From Halanaerobium polyolivorans (lineage in GTDB: Bacteria > Bacillota > Halanaerobiia > Halanaerobiales > Halanaerobiaceae), in contig NZ_JAJFAT010000010.1 in NCBI RefSeq assembly GCF_020711195.1, positions 52,737 through 116,736 on the forward strand: a stretch of 64,000 bases of DNA. Reading direction: 5' to 3'. The notes beneath the pieces are model-generated. The model did no database searches. It saw only the letters and a list, made by a program, of their open reading frames with translations, and was not told where the DNA came from. This document shows positions 52,937 to 60,733 of the stretch, piece by piece (position 1 is the first letter of the stretch; each line of letters begins with the position of its first letter). The position numbers and the translations under genes were made by a program.

Positions 52937-55551
52937 TTTACCACAACCCTACATATTTCATAGTAATCACACTTTTTCTTGCAGTCAGATTTATAGATGG
53001 TCTTATATCTTTTTTCTTCAAATAGTTGAGTAAGCTCTTCTTTTATTTTAAGCTCTAATTTTTCTTCGCGATCTCTGTTGTCGATATCCAGATCATTTTC
53101 CATAATCTTATAAATAGCTTTTATGGTATTTGAAAAATCCCTGTCTTCAAAGTTCAACATCAAGGAATAGAGGGCCAGCTGTTCCATACTCCCACTCCCT
53201 GTTTTAAGATCTATGATATAATTGCTGCCAGCTTCTGCCTCAATCAATATATCGGGACGACCATTTATATAGGCTGAGATACCTTCTTCACTTTTAAAAA
53301 TATCATGTTTTCTTAAGCTGACTTCAGTTTCAACTTTAACTATCTTATCAACTAATTTTTGGATGCTTTTATCCAAACTAAAAAGAGAATCAATTAAGTT
53401 CTCAAATAAGATGGCATGATAATATTTTTTATAATAATCATGGATCTGCAGCTCATATTCTTCTAGCTTTTCTTTTAAGATTGTTTCTAATATACTTCTG
53501 CTGCAATTCTCTAAAGGTATAGCAAATTTTTCTATACACTCCTCGAAAAATTCATGGGCAATAGAACCGATCATCAACATACTCAGCTCTTTATCAATTT
53601 CAAGTTTTTCTGATTCTATATTGGCGATATTACTCATATAAAACTTAAAAGGGCAGCGCTTTAAATTTTCAAATCGATAATGGCTCAGAGAAAGTTTAGC
53701 TTGGGGAAAATCTTCTTTCTCTAAAAGCATTTGATCTTCTTTTACTAAGTCTTCACCCAGCAGATCCTGCTCTTTTTTAGAACTAGCTGCTATAAATAAT
53801 TCTGCCAAAAGATTTTTTTGATCTTTAGTCTGATATTCTACCTCACTATCTTCTAGCTCATATCTTAATTTAAGTTCTTCGATAAAAGGACTGGAAGTAA
53901 TATTATTATCTACATTTTCAATGTAGAATAAATCACACTGAGCTGTATTAAAAATAGTTGAGAAAAAATCATATTTCTGTTTCAGATAATTAACTTCTTT
54001 CAATTCCAGGCCTAAGCGTTTTAAATCAGCCTCACTCAAAAAGCTATTACTTCTATACTCTTTAGGTAGGTTAGCCTGATTAGCATTGATCATCAGCAGC
54101 TGCTCTCGTTTTTTATAAGGGGCTTTTTCTAAGTCTTTAACCACAGCCTGCAAATTTTCTTTTTTACTATTTTTTCTAAGCTTTTTAAAGCCTAGATAAT
54201 TTAACAGCAATTTAAATATCTGTTCTGACTTAGCTCGCTCCTGCTTTAAATTATTATCAAGCTCTAAAAGTGAGATAGTATTAAGCTCAAGCAGTGCATC
54301 ATAAAACTGCTCTAGATCGCCATTCTGATATTTATCTTCTTGCAGAACCTTTATATCTAAATCTTTTAAGAAGTTGAGAAGGGACTCTATATCTTTGATA
54401 TTTTTTAAGTGCTTGAGATCAGAGATGATCCGCTCAAACTTATGATTAGCTAAATTATTTATTTTCTCCTGATCAAGGTAAACATATTCATAATTAGCAA
54501 AAGATTTTAACTGCTGCAGATCCTCAGCTTTTAAATTATAATAAAGCTGAAAATTTTGCCTATAGCTGCTCTTGAGCAGTTGATTTAAATCAAGTCTAAA
54601 TCCTTCTCTATTGAACTGAAAGTTAAGCATGTTTTTAAAGATCTCTTCTAAAAAACTGTAGATAGCAGTCTCTTGAAAAGCAATACTTTTTTCAAATTTA
54701 ATCAATTCTGGAGAGAGTATATTTTCTATCCCATTTTCCTGCTCACTTAAATCTATTATCTCTGTTGTCTCTTTCTGCTTATTAATTTTTGCTAAAAGAT
54801 TAAAGAGCTGTAGTATTTTTTCCTTGCTTTGATAAATTCTTAGCTCAGAATTAAGATAGTCAGGAAAAGTGAAAGATTTTATCCTTAAATTGCTTTCATC
54901 AAAATCATTCTCTTTTAGCTGCAGCTTGATTTTTACTTTTTTCTCTGCTGCCTCTAATCTTTTTAAAACTTCTTTATCAAAATCATTAAAATGAAGGCAG
55001 TTGATAAAGTTAATACTATCAAAATCAGCTGCATATTCTGGAGAAAAGTTCTTGAAATCTCTTTTGAGATTTCTATCGACCAAATTATTATTTCTCAAAT
55101 AGCTCTCATACTTTTTTCTGATCGCTTCAAACCTTTCTAATCTCTGCTGCTGCCATTTTACCCTTAACTCAAACTCAGATAAAGCCAGCCTATTTTGACT
55201 TATCAGCTCATAAAAGTGGAAAAATTCGTAAGCTGTGTCTATGCTTTCAGCATAATTATCTATCTTAAAAAAATCTTTATCTGACTGGCTTAAAACTCCG
55301 TAAAATATAAGTTTAAGTTTATCTTCTTTGATTAAAGTTTTATCACTCAAAAATAATTTATCCCATAAATCTTCTTTCATTATGAATAAACTTTCAGAAC
55401 TAAAAAGCTCCTTATTCCGATCATAATAGTTCTGGGCTTCAACCATACTGGCAAAGTTAGTAAAAACATAAAGCTCTGCTTTGTTAAGAGAAACACTCTG
55501 CTCTATTAAATTTTCTCCATAGTCTAAATAGTTAAATTCCAAACTAAACAT
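52933..55551 (-). CDS. addB: AddB nuclease subunit
   Basis: An 872-residue protein, partner of AddA. The C-terminal half carries the RecB-like nuclease: LSHYRFENLKRCPFKFYMSN near residue 628 (start of the domain with the first cluster Cys), ILIEAEAGSNYIIDLKTGSG near 780 with the DxK active site, and DCKKKCDYYEIC near 855 giving the last three cysteines of the [4Fe-4S] cluster. The N-terminal helicase-like part is degenerate with no clear Walker A. It is shorter than Bacillus AddB (about 1160). Its promoter at 55610-55642 holds the TGACA-N6-TGTCA palindrome. Confidence 0.85.
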   Translation of the reverse strand: MFSLEFNYLDYGENLIEQSVSLNKAELYVFTNFASMVEAQNYYDRNKELFSSESLFIMKEDLWDKLFLSDKTLIKEDKLKLIFYGVLSQSDKDFFKIDNYAESIDTAYEFFHFYELISQNRLALSEFELRVKWQQQRLERFEAIRKKYESYLRNNNLVDRNLKRDFKNFSPEYAADFDSINFINCLHFNDFDKEVLKRLEAAEKKVKIKLQLKENDFDESNLRIKSFTFPDYLNSELRIYQSKEKILQLFNLLAKINKQKETTEIIDLSEQENGIENILSPELIKFEKSIAFQETAIYSFLEEIFKNMLNFQFNREGFRLDLNQLLKSSYRQNFQLYYNLKAEDLQQLKSFANYEYVYLDQEKINNLANHKFERIISDLKHLKNIKDIESLLNFLKDLDIKVLQEDKYQNGDLEQFYDALLELNTISLLELDNNLKQERAKSEQIFKLLLNYLGFKKLRKNSKKENLQAVVKDLEKAPYKKREQLLMINANQANLPKEYRSNSFLSEADLKRLGLELKEVNYLKQKYDFFSTIFNTAQCDLFYIENVDNNITSSPFIEELKLRYELEDSEVEYQTKDQKNLLAELFIAASSKKEQDLLGEDLVKEDQMLLEKEDFPQAKLSLSHYRFENLKRCPFKFYMSNIANIESEKLEIDKELSMLMIGSIAHEFFEECIEKFAIPLENCSRSILETILKEKLEEYELQIHDYYKKYYHAILFENLIDSLFSLDKSIQKLVDKIVKVETEVSLRKHDIFKSEEGISAYINGRPDILIEAEAGSNYIIDLKTGSGSMEQLALYSLMLNFEDRDFSNTIKAIYKIMENDLDIDNRDREEKLELKIKEELTQLFEEKRYKTIYKSDCKKKCDYYEICRVVVK

Positions 55552-55609
55552 CTCCCTTTTTTAGCTTATATTCCCTTAGTTTTTGAAGAAAAAAATTATA
55601 TTTAATAAT

Positions 55610-55642
55610 ATTATACCATATTCTTCTGACAGCATGGTGTCA
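55610..55642 (-). promoter_or_regulatory. Palindrome-bearing promoter of addBA
   Basis: Minus strand: TGACACCATGCTGTCA (55642-55627), 11 bases, then TATAAT (55615-55610), about 58 bases before the addB start. Palindrome, spacing and -10 box match the promoter at 45763-45795. It differs from the GAAC-type LexA box known from Bacillus and clostridia. Confidence 0.65.
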
Positions 55643-55667
55643 GAGCTTATAATTTATTTCTTTAAAT

Positions 55668-55714
55668 TAAAATAGAGCCCCAACTACTGGAGAAAATCCA
55701 GCAGCAGAAGCTCT
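55668..55714 (-). terminator. Terminator of the B12-riboswitch operon
   Basis: AGAGC and CTGG on one side pair with CCAG and GCTCT on the other (55674-55690 and 55698-55714) with several G-T pairs and two mismatches, then ATTTTAATTT on the minus strand. It lies 27 bases after the glycohydrolase stop. Confidence 0.55.
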
Positions 55715-55740
55715 TTAAATTGCTCTTATTTTGGCCTAAG

Positions 55741-56607
55741 TTATAATTCTCCTATCATATTTTTCAGCTCTTCAGCCTTGTTAAAACCATCAATTAAATT
55801 ATTAGGCAGATTTTTCAAACCCTGATCAGCTCCCAGAACCATTCCAATTATCATTGCCCGGGCAGCATTATCGCCACCTGCCCTGATATTTACCGAAAAT
55901 GCTTCTAAGGGATCAGAGTAGTTTAAGAGCACATCTAATACGATCGGAAAACCCTGGGCTGTAGAACAGCCCTGTCCTCTTTCATCTGCTCTTTCTAGAA
56001 CCTCACCTTTTGAACTTATATTTTCAAAAAGACCACTAATATAATCATTTAGATCTTTATTATCAACTAAGGCCTTCCTATAATCTTTAGCACCTAAGAT
56101 GTCCTGCATAACTTGATAGATATATTCTGCACTTTGATCTACTATCTCCCCATTATGGGTTAGATGAATTTGAGCTAGAAAATCATCTTTAGTAATACTG
56201 CTATCAATAAACATCGGGGCACTACGGGCCAATCCACCCAGTTCTACATTTTCGGTGCCAATTAGACTTTCACTTTCTTTGAATTTCTGCAGGGAATCTT
56301 TCATCGAATGATCCATATACATTTCATTTTCTTCTATATATTTCATCCAATCATCTCTAAATTTTTTTAAGTCAAAACCCCCGTTATTGTAAATAGACTT
56401 CAGTAAAGCAAAAGCTTGTTCTCCATATTGAGTAAAGTCTCCGGCTTTTTTGCCTTGATGAAATTTTGCAATTTCAGGTGCTCTATATTCACTTACTACT
56501 CCCGGAAAATGTTTTTTAACTTTATCTGTATCATAAACCCAGTGTGAGCCTAAAGAGATTGCATCTCCAATTAAACTTAGATATACTGCTGATCTATTTT
56601 TATCCAT
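55741..56607 (-). CDS. ADP-ribosylglycohydrolase family protein with altered metal motifs
   Basis: A 288-residue DraG-fold protein: SLIGDAISLGSHWVYD near residue 11, GDFTQYGEQAFALL near 56, GGLARSAPMF near 123, and RAGGDNAARAMIIGMVLGAD near 235. In classical members the second segment is a TDDT-like motif and the last a GGDTDT motif, which bind two Mg ions; here they read TQYGE and GGDNAA, so part of the metal site is changed. It may hydrolyse a different ribosyl linkage or have lost activity. It ends the operon behind the cobalamin riboswitch, a setting unusual for this family. Confidence 0.75.
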   Translation of the reverse strand: MDKNRSAVYLSLIGDAISLGSHWVYDTDKVKKHFPGVVSEYRAPEIAKFHQGKKAGDFTQYGEQAFALLKSIYNNGGFDLKKFRDDWMKYIEENEMYMDHSMKDSLQKFKESESLIGTENVELGGLARSAPMFIDSSITKDDFLAQIHLTHNGEIVDQSAEYIYQVMQDILGAKDYRKALVDNKDLNDYISGLFENISSKGEVLERADERGQGCSTAQGFPIVLDVLLNYSDPLEAFSVNIRAGGDNAARAMIIGMVLGADQGLKNLPNNLIDGFNKAEELKNMIGEL

Positions 56608-56694
56608 TTTCGGACCCTCCTCTTAAATAATTATGCTCTTTCAGATAGAATTATACTCTGCTAAGAGATAAAGTTAAATAAAGCTTTTTACAAT

Positions 56695-56898
56695 TTAAAG
56701 CTCTTTTTCTTTAATCTCTAATTCGACCACCCTCAAGTTAGCTAATTTATCGCTTTTAGCTTTTTGATGAAGCTGAATTAGTTGTTCTGAAGCAAGACTG
56801 GAAAATACTGAAGCCTTGTTTAAGCCAACCAACTGATAACCACCTTTTTTAGCTCTTTTCAAATAGCCATTTTCAGATTTAAGAGCATATAAATACAT
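56695..56898 (-). CDS. Small protein of the B12-riboswitch operon, unknown
   Basis: A 67-residue ORF: starts MYLYALKSENGYLKRAKK, contains GGYQLVGLNKASVFSS and ends NLRVVELEIKEKEL. The strand-helix-strand pattern suggests a small alpha/beta domain. AGGAGGTAGACA precedes the ATG, 12 bases after the TrpD-like gene's stop, so it is translated from the same mRNA. No family recognised; the glycohydrolase follows after 87 bases. Confidence 0.65.
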   Translation of the reverse strand: MYLYALKSENGYLKRAKKGGYQLVGLNKASVFSSLASEQLIQLHQKAKSDKLANLRVVELEIKEKEL

Positions 56899-56910
56899 TG
56901 TCTACCTCCT

Positions 56911-58023
56911 TTAAATTTTTGCTAATAATCCTTCTAATTTATTTAATCCCTCTCCCGGCTTTGTATTTTGAACCTGCACCCATTCTTTAAGCTTAGCAAT
57001 TGCTTTCCCAGAATTTATAATTTCCTGGGCAGCTTGATAAGAGCTTTGCAGCTGATTATGATAATCCATTAAATAGAGGATCAAAGCAGTATTGAGAGCT
57101 ATAATATCTACTCGAGCCTTTTTCCCTTTTCCTTTGAGATTTCTAAGCAGCTCTAAAGCCTCACTTTCTCTATCTTTAAAGGGAAGTATATCTTTGCTGC
57201 TGGCTTTTTCTATCCCCAGACTGCTGGGATCAAAAGAATACTCTTTAAGCTGGGCACTTTCATCAATTTCCACAAGATAATTTCTGCCCAGAGTTGACGC
57301 TTCATCCATGCCGCTTATGCCATCTTCGGCTAAACCATGTACAACTATAGCCTTTTTATAGCCTATTTTATGCATCACCTTTGCCACAGGTATTAATAGA
57401 TCTCTGCTGTAAACACCCCGAACCCCATATTTAGGATAAACAGGGTTGGCCAAAGAGGCTGCAATATTTAAAGTGCTGCCAAAAGAAATCTTAGCAAGTA
57501 TCCTGCCTAAAGCAGTAGGATGAATTTTTGAATCCATACCATTTAAGACTCCAATTCCAACCTCCTCAATACTTTTTACTATAAGTTCTGGTGGGCACTC
57601 AACTCCTACCCCCAATTCCTCTAAAATATCGATTGTCCCACAGTTAGAGCTTATTGCTCTTGAACCATGTCTGGCCATGGCTACACCTGCAGCTGCAGCA
57701 ACAATGGAAGCTGAGGTGCTGATATTAAAAGTATTAACCTTATCCATTCCGGTCCCACAATTTTCTACTAAAGGCTGTTTTAGTTGAGGAGAGAGCTTTA
57801 TGGTATCTAAATTATATATAGCATCCCAACTGCCTGCTATTTCCTCTACTGTTTCTCCTTTAGCTTTTAGGGCCGCCAGAAAAGCTCCCTGCTGCATTTC
57901 TGATTGTTGATCTAATAAGACTTGTGAAAAGAGCTCTTCCATTTCAGCCCGCCTAAAGTTATTGCCTGCGATTAATCTGCTGATATTTTGACCAAATTCT
58001 TTGCCTGCTGCTAATTTACTCAT
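56911..58023 (-). CDS. TrpD-like phosphoribosyltransferase in a B12-regulated operon
   Basis: A 370-residue member of the anthranilate phosphoribosyltransferase (type III/nucleoside phosphorylase) fold. An N-terminal helical domain (QQGAFLAALKAKGETVEEIA near residue 45) is followed by the PRPP-binding motif ENCGTGMDKVNTFNIS near 88, ARHGSRAISSNCG near 117 and ILEELGV. Canonical TrpD has GTGGD and KHGNRxxSSxxGSAD; here GTGMD, RHGSR and SNCGTID. No other trp gene is near, and the leader is a cobalamin riboswitch, so a substrate other than anthranilate is plausible. The start at 58021-58023 follows GGGAGGAATTAATT. Confidence 0.75.
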   Translation of the reverse strand: MSKLAAGKEFGQNISRLIAGNNFRRAEMEELFSQVLLDQQSEMQQGAFLAALKAKGETVEEIAGSWDAIYNLDTIKLSPQLKQPLVENCGTGMDKVNTFNISTSASIVAAAAGVAMARHGSRAISSNCGTIDILEELGVGVECPPELIVKSIEEVGIGVLNGMDSKIHPTALGRILAKISFGSTLNIAASLANPVYPKYGVRGVYSRDLLIPVAKVMHKIGYKKAIVVHGLAEDGISGMDEASTLGRNYLVEIDESAQLKEYSFDPSSLGIEKASSKDILPFKDRESEALELLRNLKGKGKKARVDIIALNTALILYLMDYHNQLQSSYQAAQEIINSGKAIAKLKEWVQVQNTKPGEGLNKLEGLLAKI

Positions 58024-58039
58024 AATTAATTCCTCCCTC

Positions 58040-59071
58040 TCAATTTTCAATAATTATTTTAAGTGCTGTTTTATTTCTGACTTTTTCTATACCTGCAAAT
58101 ATTTCTTTTAAGGATATCCGCTCTGTTATCAATCTTTTCACAACTACTTTTTGCTCTGCAATCAGCTGTAATGCTTTTCTATTTTGTTCAGATGTACATC
58201 CATAAGCTCCAATTAAAGCCCGCTCACCATAATGAAGTAGGTTAGCATCAATTTCAAATTTTTCTTTTCCCTCAGCAAAACCTGAAAATAATAAAAGCCG
58301 CCCCCTCTTGTTTAAGCTTGCTATTAAAGAATGATCAACCTTTATCTGTCTTGAGGCTAAAAATATCAAATCTATCCCCTGAGCAGCAGTATAGTTTGTT
58401 AAGAATTGTTGCCAGGATTCCTGCTCACTTTTAACTAAGGTATCCACTCCTAAAGAAGCAGCAAATTCCAGTCTCTGCTTTAATTTATCTACTAAAATTA
58501 TCTTTTTGGCTCCATAGCTTTTGGCCAGCATAGCCTGCAGACAACCGATTGGACCAGCCCCAATAATCAAGATACTCTCATTTGGAGAAAAGTTAGCTAT
58601 TTCCATCCCATTAATACAACAGGCTAATGGTTCAGCAAATACTGCTTCTGCAAAACTCAAATTAGCTGGAATTGGATTTAAAATATTTGCTTTAAGAGCT
58701 TTTTCGGAAATAGCTATGTATTCTGTAAATCCACCATCTACAGTAAAACCAAAAATATCTATCTCCTGACAGTGATTTGTAATTCCCTGCTGACAAAAAT
58801 TACATTCTCCACAAACAATTCCTGGAGCTACTTGTACTCTATCCCCCTTTTTGAATTTATCATTCTCACTTTCAACTATAATCCCTGTGATCTCATGGCC
58901 TAAAACTCTGGGGTAGTCTAGAGCTTGATGCCCTTTATCAATCATTTTTAAATCTGCATTACAAATTCCACTTGCTGCCACTTTAATTAATATTCCCCCG
59001 GCAGAAATCTTTGGCTTGGCTAACTCTCTAAGTTCTAATTTCTTTTCTTCATTTAAAATTGCTGCTTGCAT
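58040..59071 (-). CDS. Zinc-dependent MDR alcohol/polyol/threonine dehydrogenase-like protein
   Basis: A 343-residue medium-chain dehydrogenase. The catalytic zinc ligands Cys37 (SGICNADL) and His59-Glu60 (LGHEITG) and the four structural-zinc cysteines 87, 90, 93 and 101 (CGECNFC, then HC) are present; IIGAGPIGCLQAMLAKSYGA near 170 is the NAD-binding motif. It resembles sorbitol, threonine and related secondary-alcohol dehydrogenases; the substrate is unknown. The start at 59069-59071 is set by GAGGAGGCTATTT, which overlaps an upstream ATG. First gene of the operon controlled by the cobalamin riboswitch; the TrpD-like gene follows 16 bases later. Confidence 0.85.
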   Translation of the reverse strand: MQAAILNEEKKLELRELAKPKISAGGILIKVAASGICNADLKMIDKGHQALDYPRVLGHEITGIIVESENDKFKKGDRVQVAPGIVCGECNFCQQGITNHCQEIDIFGFTVDGGFTEYIAISEKALKANILNPIPANLSFAEAVFAEPLACCINGMEIANFSPNESILIIGAGPIGCLQAMLAKSYGAKKIILVDKLKQRLEFAASLGVDTLVKSEQESWQQFLTNYTAAQGIDLIFLASRQIKVDHSLIASLNKRGRLLLFSGFAEGKEKFEIDANLLHYGERALIGAYGCTSEQNRKALQLIAEQKVVVKRLITERISLKEIFAGIEKVRNKTALKIIIEN

Positions 59072-59115
59072 AAATAGCCTCCTCATTTAGTTTGTTTAAT
59101 AAAAGCAAAAATAAA

Positions 59116-59157
59116 AGCAAAAAAAGTCCACAACTCCCGAAGGAGTCGTGAACTTTT
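59116..59157 (-). terminator. Riboswitch-controlled terminator
   Basis: On the minus strand AAAAGTTCACGACTCC pairs with GGAGTTGTGGACTTTT around TTCG, followed by further T. The bases TCACGACT in its 5' arm are perfectly complementary to AGTCGTGA inside the riboswitch, giving the alternative antiterminator. Confidence 0.9.
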
Positions 59158-59192
59158 CCATAATTCACTAGCAATTTAAATAAACTGCAGTT

Positions 59193-59400
59193 TAAATAGG
59201 CAGGTTTCCTGGCTCACGACTTCATCTTTCACCTTCCCCGATTATTTTAATAATCAAGTGGTTATTGAAAGAAACTTTTATCGCTTACAGTGGCGGGACC
59301 GCACTGTCACAAGTAGAACTCAGCCTTAACTCATGCAGATTTCCCTTTTAAAGCAGTCAATCGAAAAATTTTCTTTTTAAATTAACTGCTCACCTATTTA
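59193..59400 (-). promoter_or_regulatory. Cobalamin (B12) riboswitch
   Basis: Read on the minus strand, the 208-base element opens with TAAATAGGTGAGCAG and closes with CCTGCCTATTTA, so TAAATAGG and CCTATTTA form a perfect 8-bp P1. Inside are the conserved core GCGGTCCCGCCACTGTAAGC and the B12-box region GTCGTGAGCCAGG, AAACCTGCC. Element order and core sequence are those of cobalamin riboswitches. It precedes a strong terminator and the dehydrogenase gene, so adenosyl- or methylcobalamin should lower expression of the four-gene operon. Confidence 0.9.
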
Positions 59401-59440
59401 ATTATATTTAATTTTCAAAAAATAATTTTATTCTAAGAAA

Positions 59441-59469
59441 ATATTATCATATTTTAAAGTGTATTACAA
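59441..59469 (-). promoter_or_regulatory. Promoter of the riboswitch operon
   Basis: Minus strand TTGTAA (59469-59464), 17 bases, TAATAT (59446-59441). The start point would be near 59434, about 34 bases ahead of the riboswitch. Confidence 0.5.
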
Positions 59470-59500
59470 TAACCTTTAGCTTTTTAAAGGACATAATTGC

Positions 59501-60601
59501 TTAGCCAAATACTTTTTTAATATAATCTAATCTAGTTGTCATCTGTTTTAAGAGCAGATCAACTAAAATTAGAGCAGTCATAGCTTCTACCACAACAACA
59601 GCTCTCGGCACTATGACAGGATCATGACGGCCCTGGATATTAATTTCAATATTTTCCCCAGATTTATTGACTGTAGATTGTGTTTTTTCTATTGAAGGGG
59701 TTGGTTTAACCGCAGCCCTTAAGACCAACTCACTACCATCAGTTATTCCACCTAAAGTTCCTCCGGCATGATTTGTCAGCTTAGTTATTTTTCCATCCCC
59801 ATTAAACTGGAAAAAGTCATTATGCTGATGACCTGTCATTTCTGCAGCTTTAAAACCACTGCCTATTTCAACACCTTTGACTGCCCCAATCGACATTATT
59901 GCCCTGGCTAATAAGGCATCACTTTTATCAAATACAGGTTCTCCCAATCCTTTTGGGATATTATCAACCCTACATTCGATAGTTCCACCTGAAGAATTAT
60001 TTTCTTCCATCAGTTTTGTTAAATATTCTTCAGCTTTTTTGGCAGCTTTTTGATCAGGCATATAAAGAAAATTATCCATCCTTGTTTCAATTTTTGTATT
60101 TTCAGCTTCTATTTTAACAGGACCTATAGATGCAGTGTAAGCTCTGATTTTAACTCCCAATTCAGCAAGCAGTTTCCTGGCTACAGCTCCTGCTGCAACC
60201 CTGGCTGCAGTTTCTCTACCTGAAGCACGACCACTACCACGGTAATCTCTAAAACCATATTTTAGATCATAACTATAATCAGAATGACCAGGTCGATAAA
60301 GATCTTTAAGTTTAGAATAGTCTTTTGAACGTTGATCTTTATTAAATATTATCAGAGAAATTGGGGTGCCAGTTGTTTTCCCCTTAAATATTCCGGATAA
60401 TAGCTCTACCTTGTCACCTTCTTTTCTGGGGGTTGTAAAAGGAGATTGACCAGGTTTTCTTCTATCTAAATCAGACTGTATATCTTCTTCACTCAATTCC
60501 AGCCCGGCAGGACAGCCATCTATGACTACTCCCAGTCCTTTACCATGAGATTCACCCCAAGTTGATATTTTAAATAAATCACCTAATATTGAACCCGACA
60601 T
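59501..60601 (-). CDS. aroC: Chorismate synthase
   Basis: A 366-residue FMN-dependent enzyme of the shikimate pathway, turning 5-enolpyruvylshikimate-3-phosphate into chorismate. TWGESHGKGLGVVIDGCPAG at residues 14-33, the SDYSYDLKYGFRDYRGSGRA segment near 105, RETAARVAAGAVARKLL near 128 and GGITDGSELVLRAAVKPTPS near 290 are the classical signatures. The size is normal. The gap 60602-60733 separates it from ilvE on the same strand, so it may have its own promoter. Confidence 0.96.
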   Translation of the reverse strand: MSGSILGDLFKISTWGESHGKGLGVVIDGCPAGLELSEEDIQSDLDRRKPGQSPFTTPRKEGDKVELLSGIFKGKTTGTPISLIIFNKDQRSKDYSKLKDLYRPGHSDYSYDLKYGFRDYRGSGRASGRETAARVAAGAVARKLLAELGVKIRAYTASIGPVKIEAENTKIETRMDNFLYMPDQKAAKKAEEYLTKLMEENNSSGGTIECRVDNIPKGLGEPVFDKSDALLARAIMSIGAVKGVEIGSGFKAAEMTGHQHNDFFQFNGDGKITKLTNHAGGTLGGITDGSELVLRAAVKPTPSIEKTQSTVNKSGENIEINIQGRHDPVIVPRAVVVVEAMTALILVDLLLKQMTTRLDYIKKVFG

Positions 60602-60733
60602 CTTAAAACACCTCTTATGAAATTATTATATTTAAATTAGCAATCTTTTGGTATTTAAAAAGTTTAGTTTTGCATCTAGCACATTTTATTGTCAACATAT
60701 TTTCACCTGCTTTTAAACTCTTGCCAAGCTTTA

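Noticed and set aside
56911..59071. A tryptophan operon with trpD
   Set aside because: No other trp genes, no T-box or trp leader; the leader is a cobalamin riboswitch. A tryptophan role is not excluded but not supported by context.
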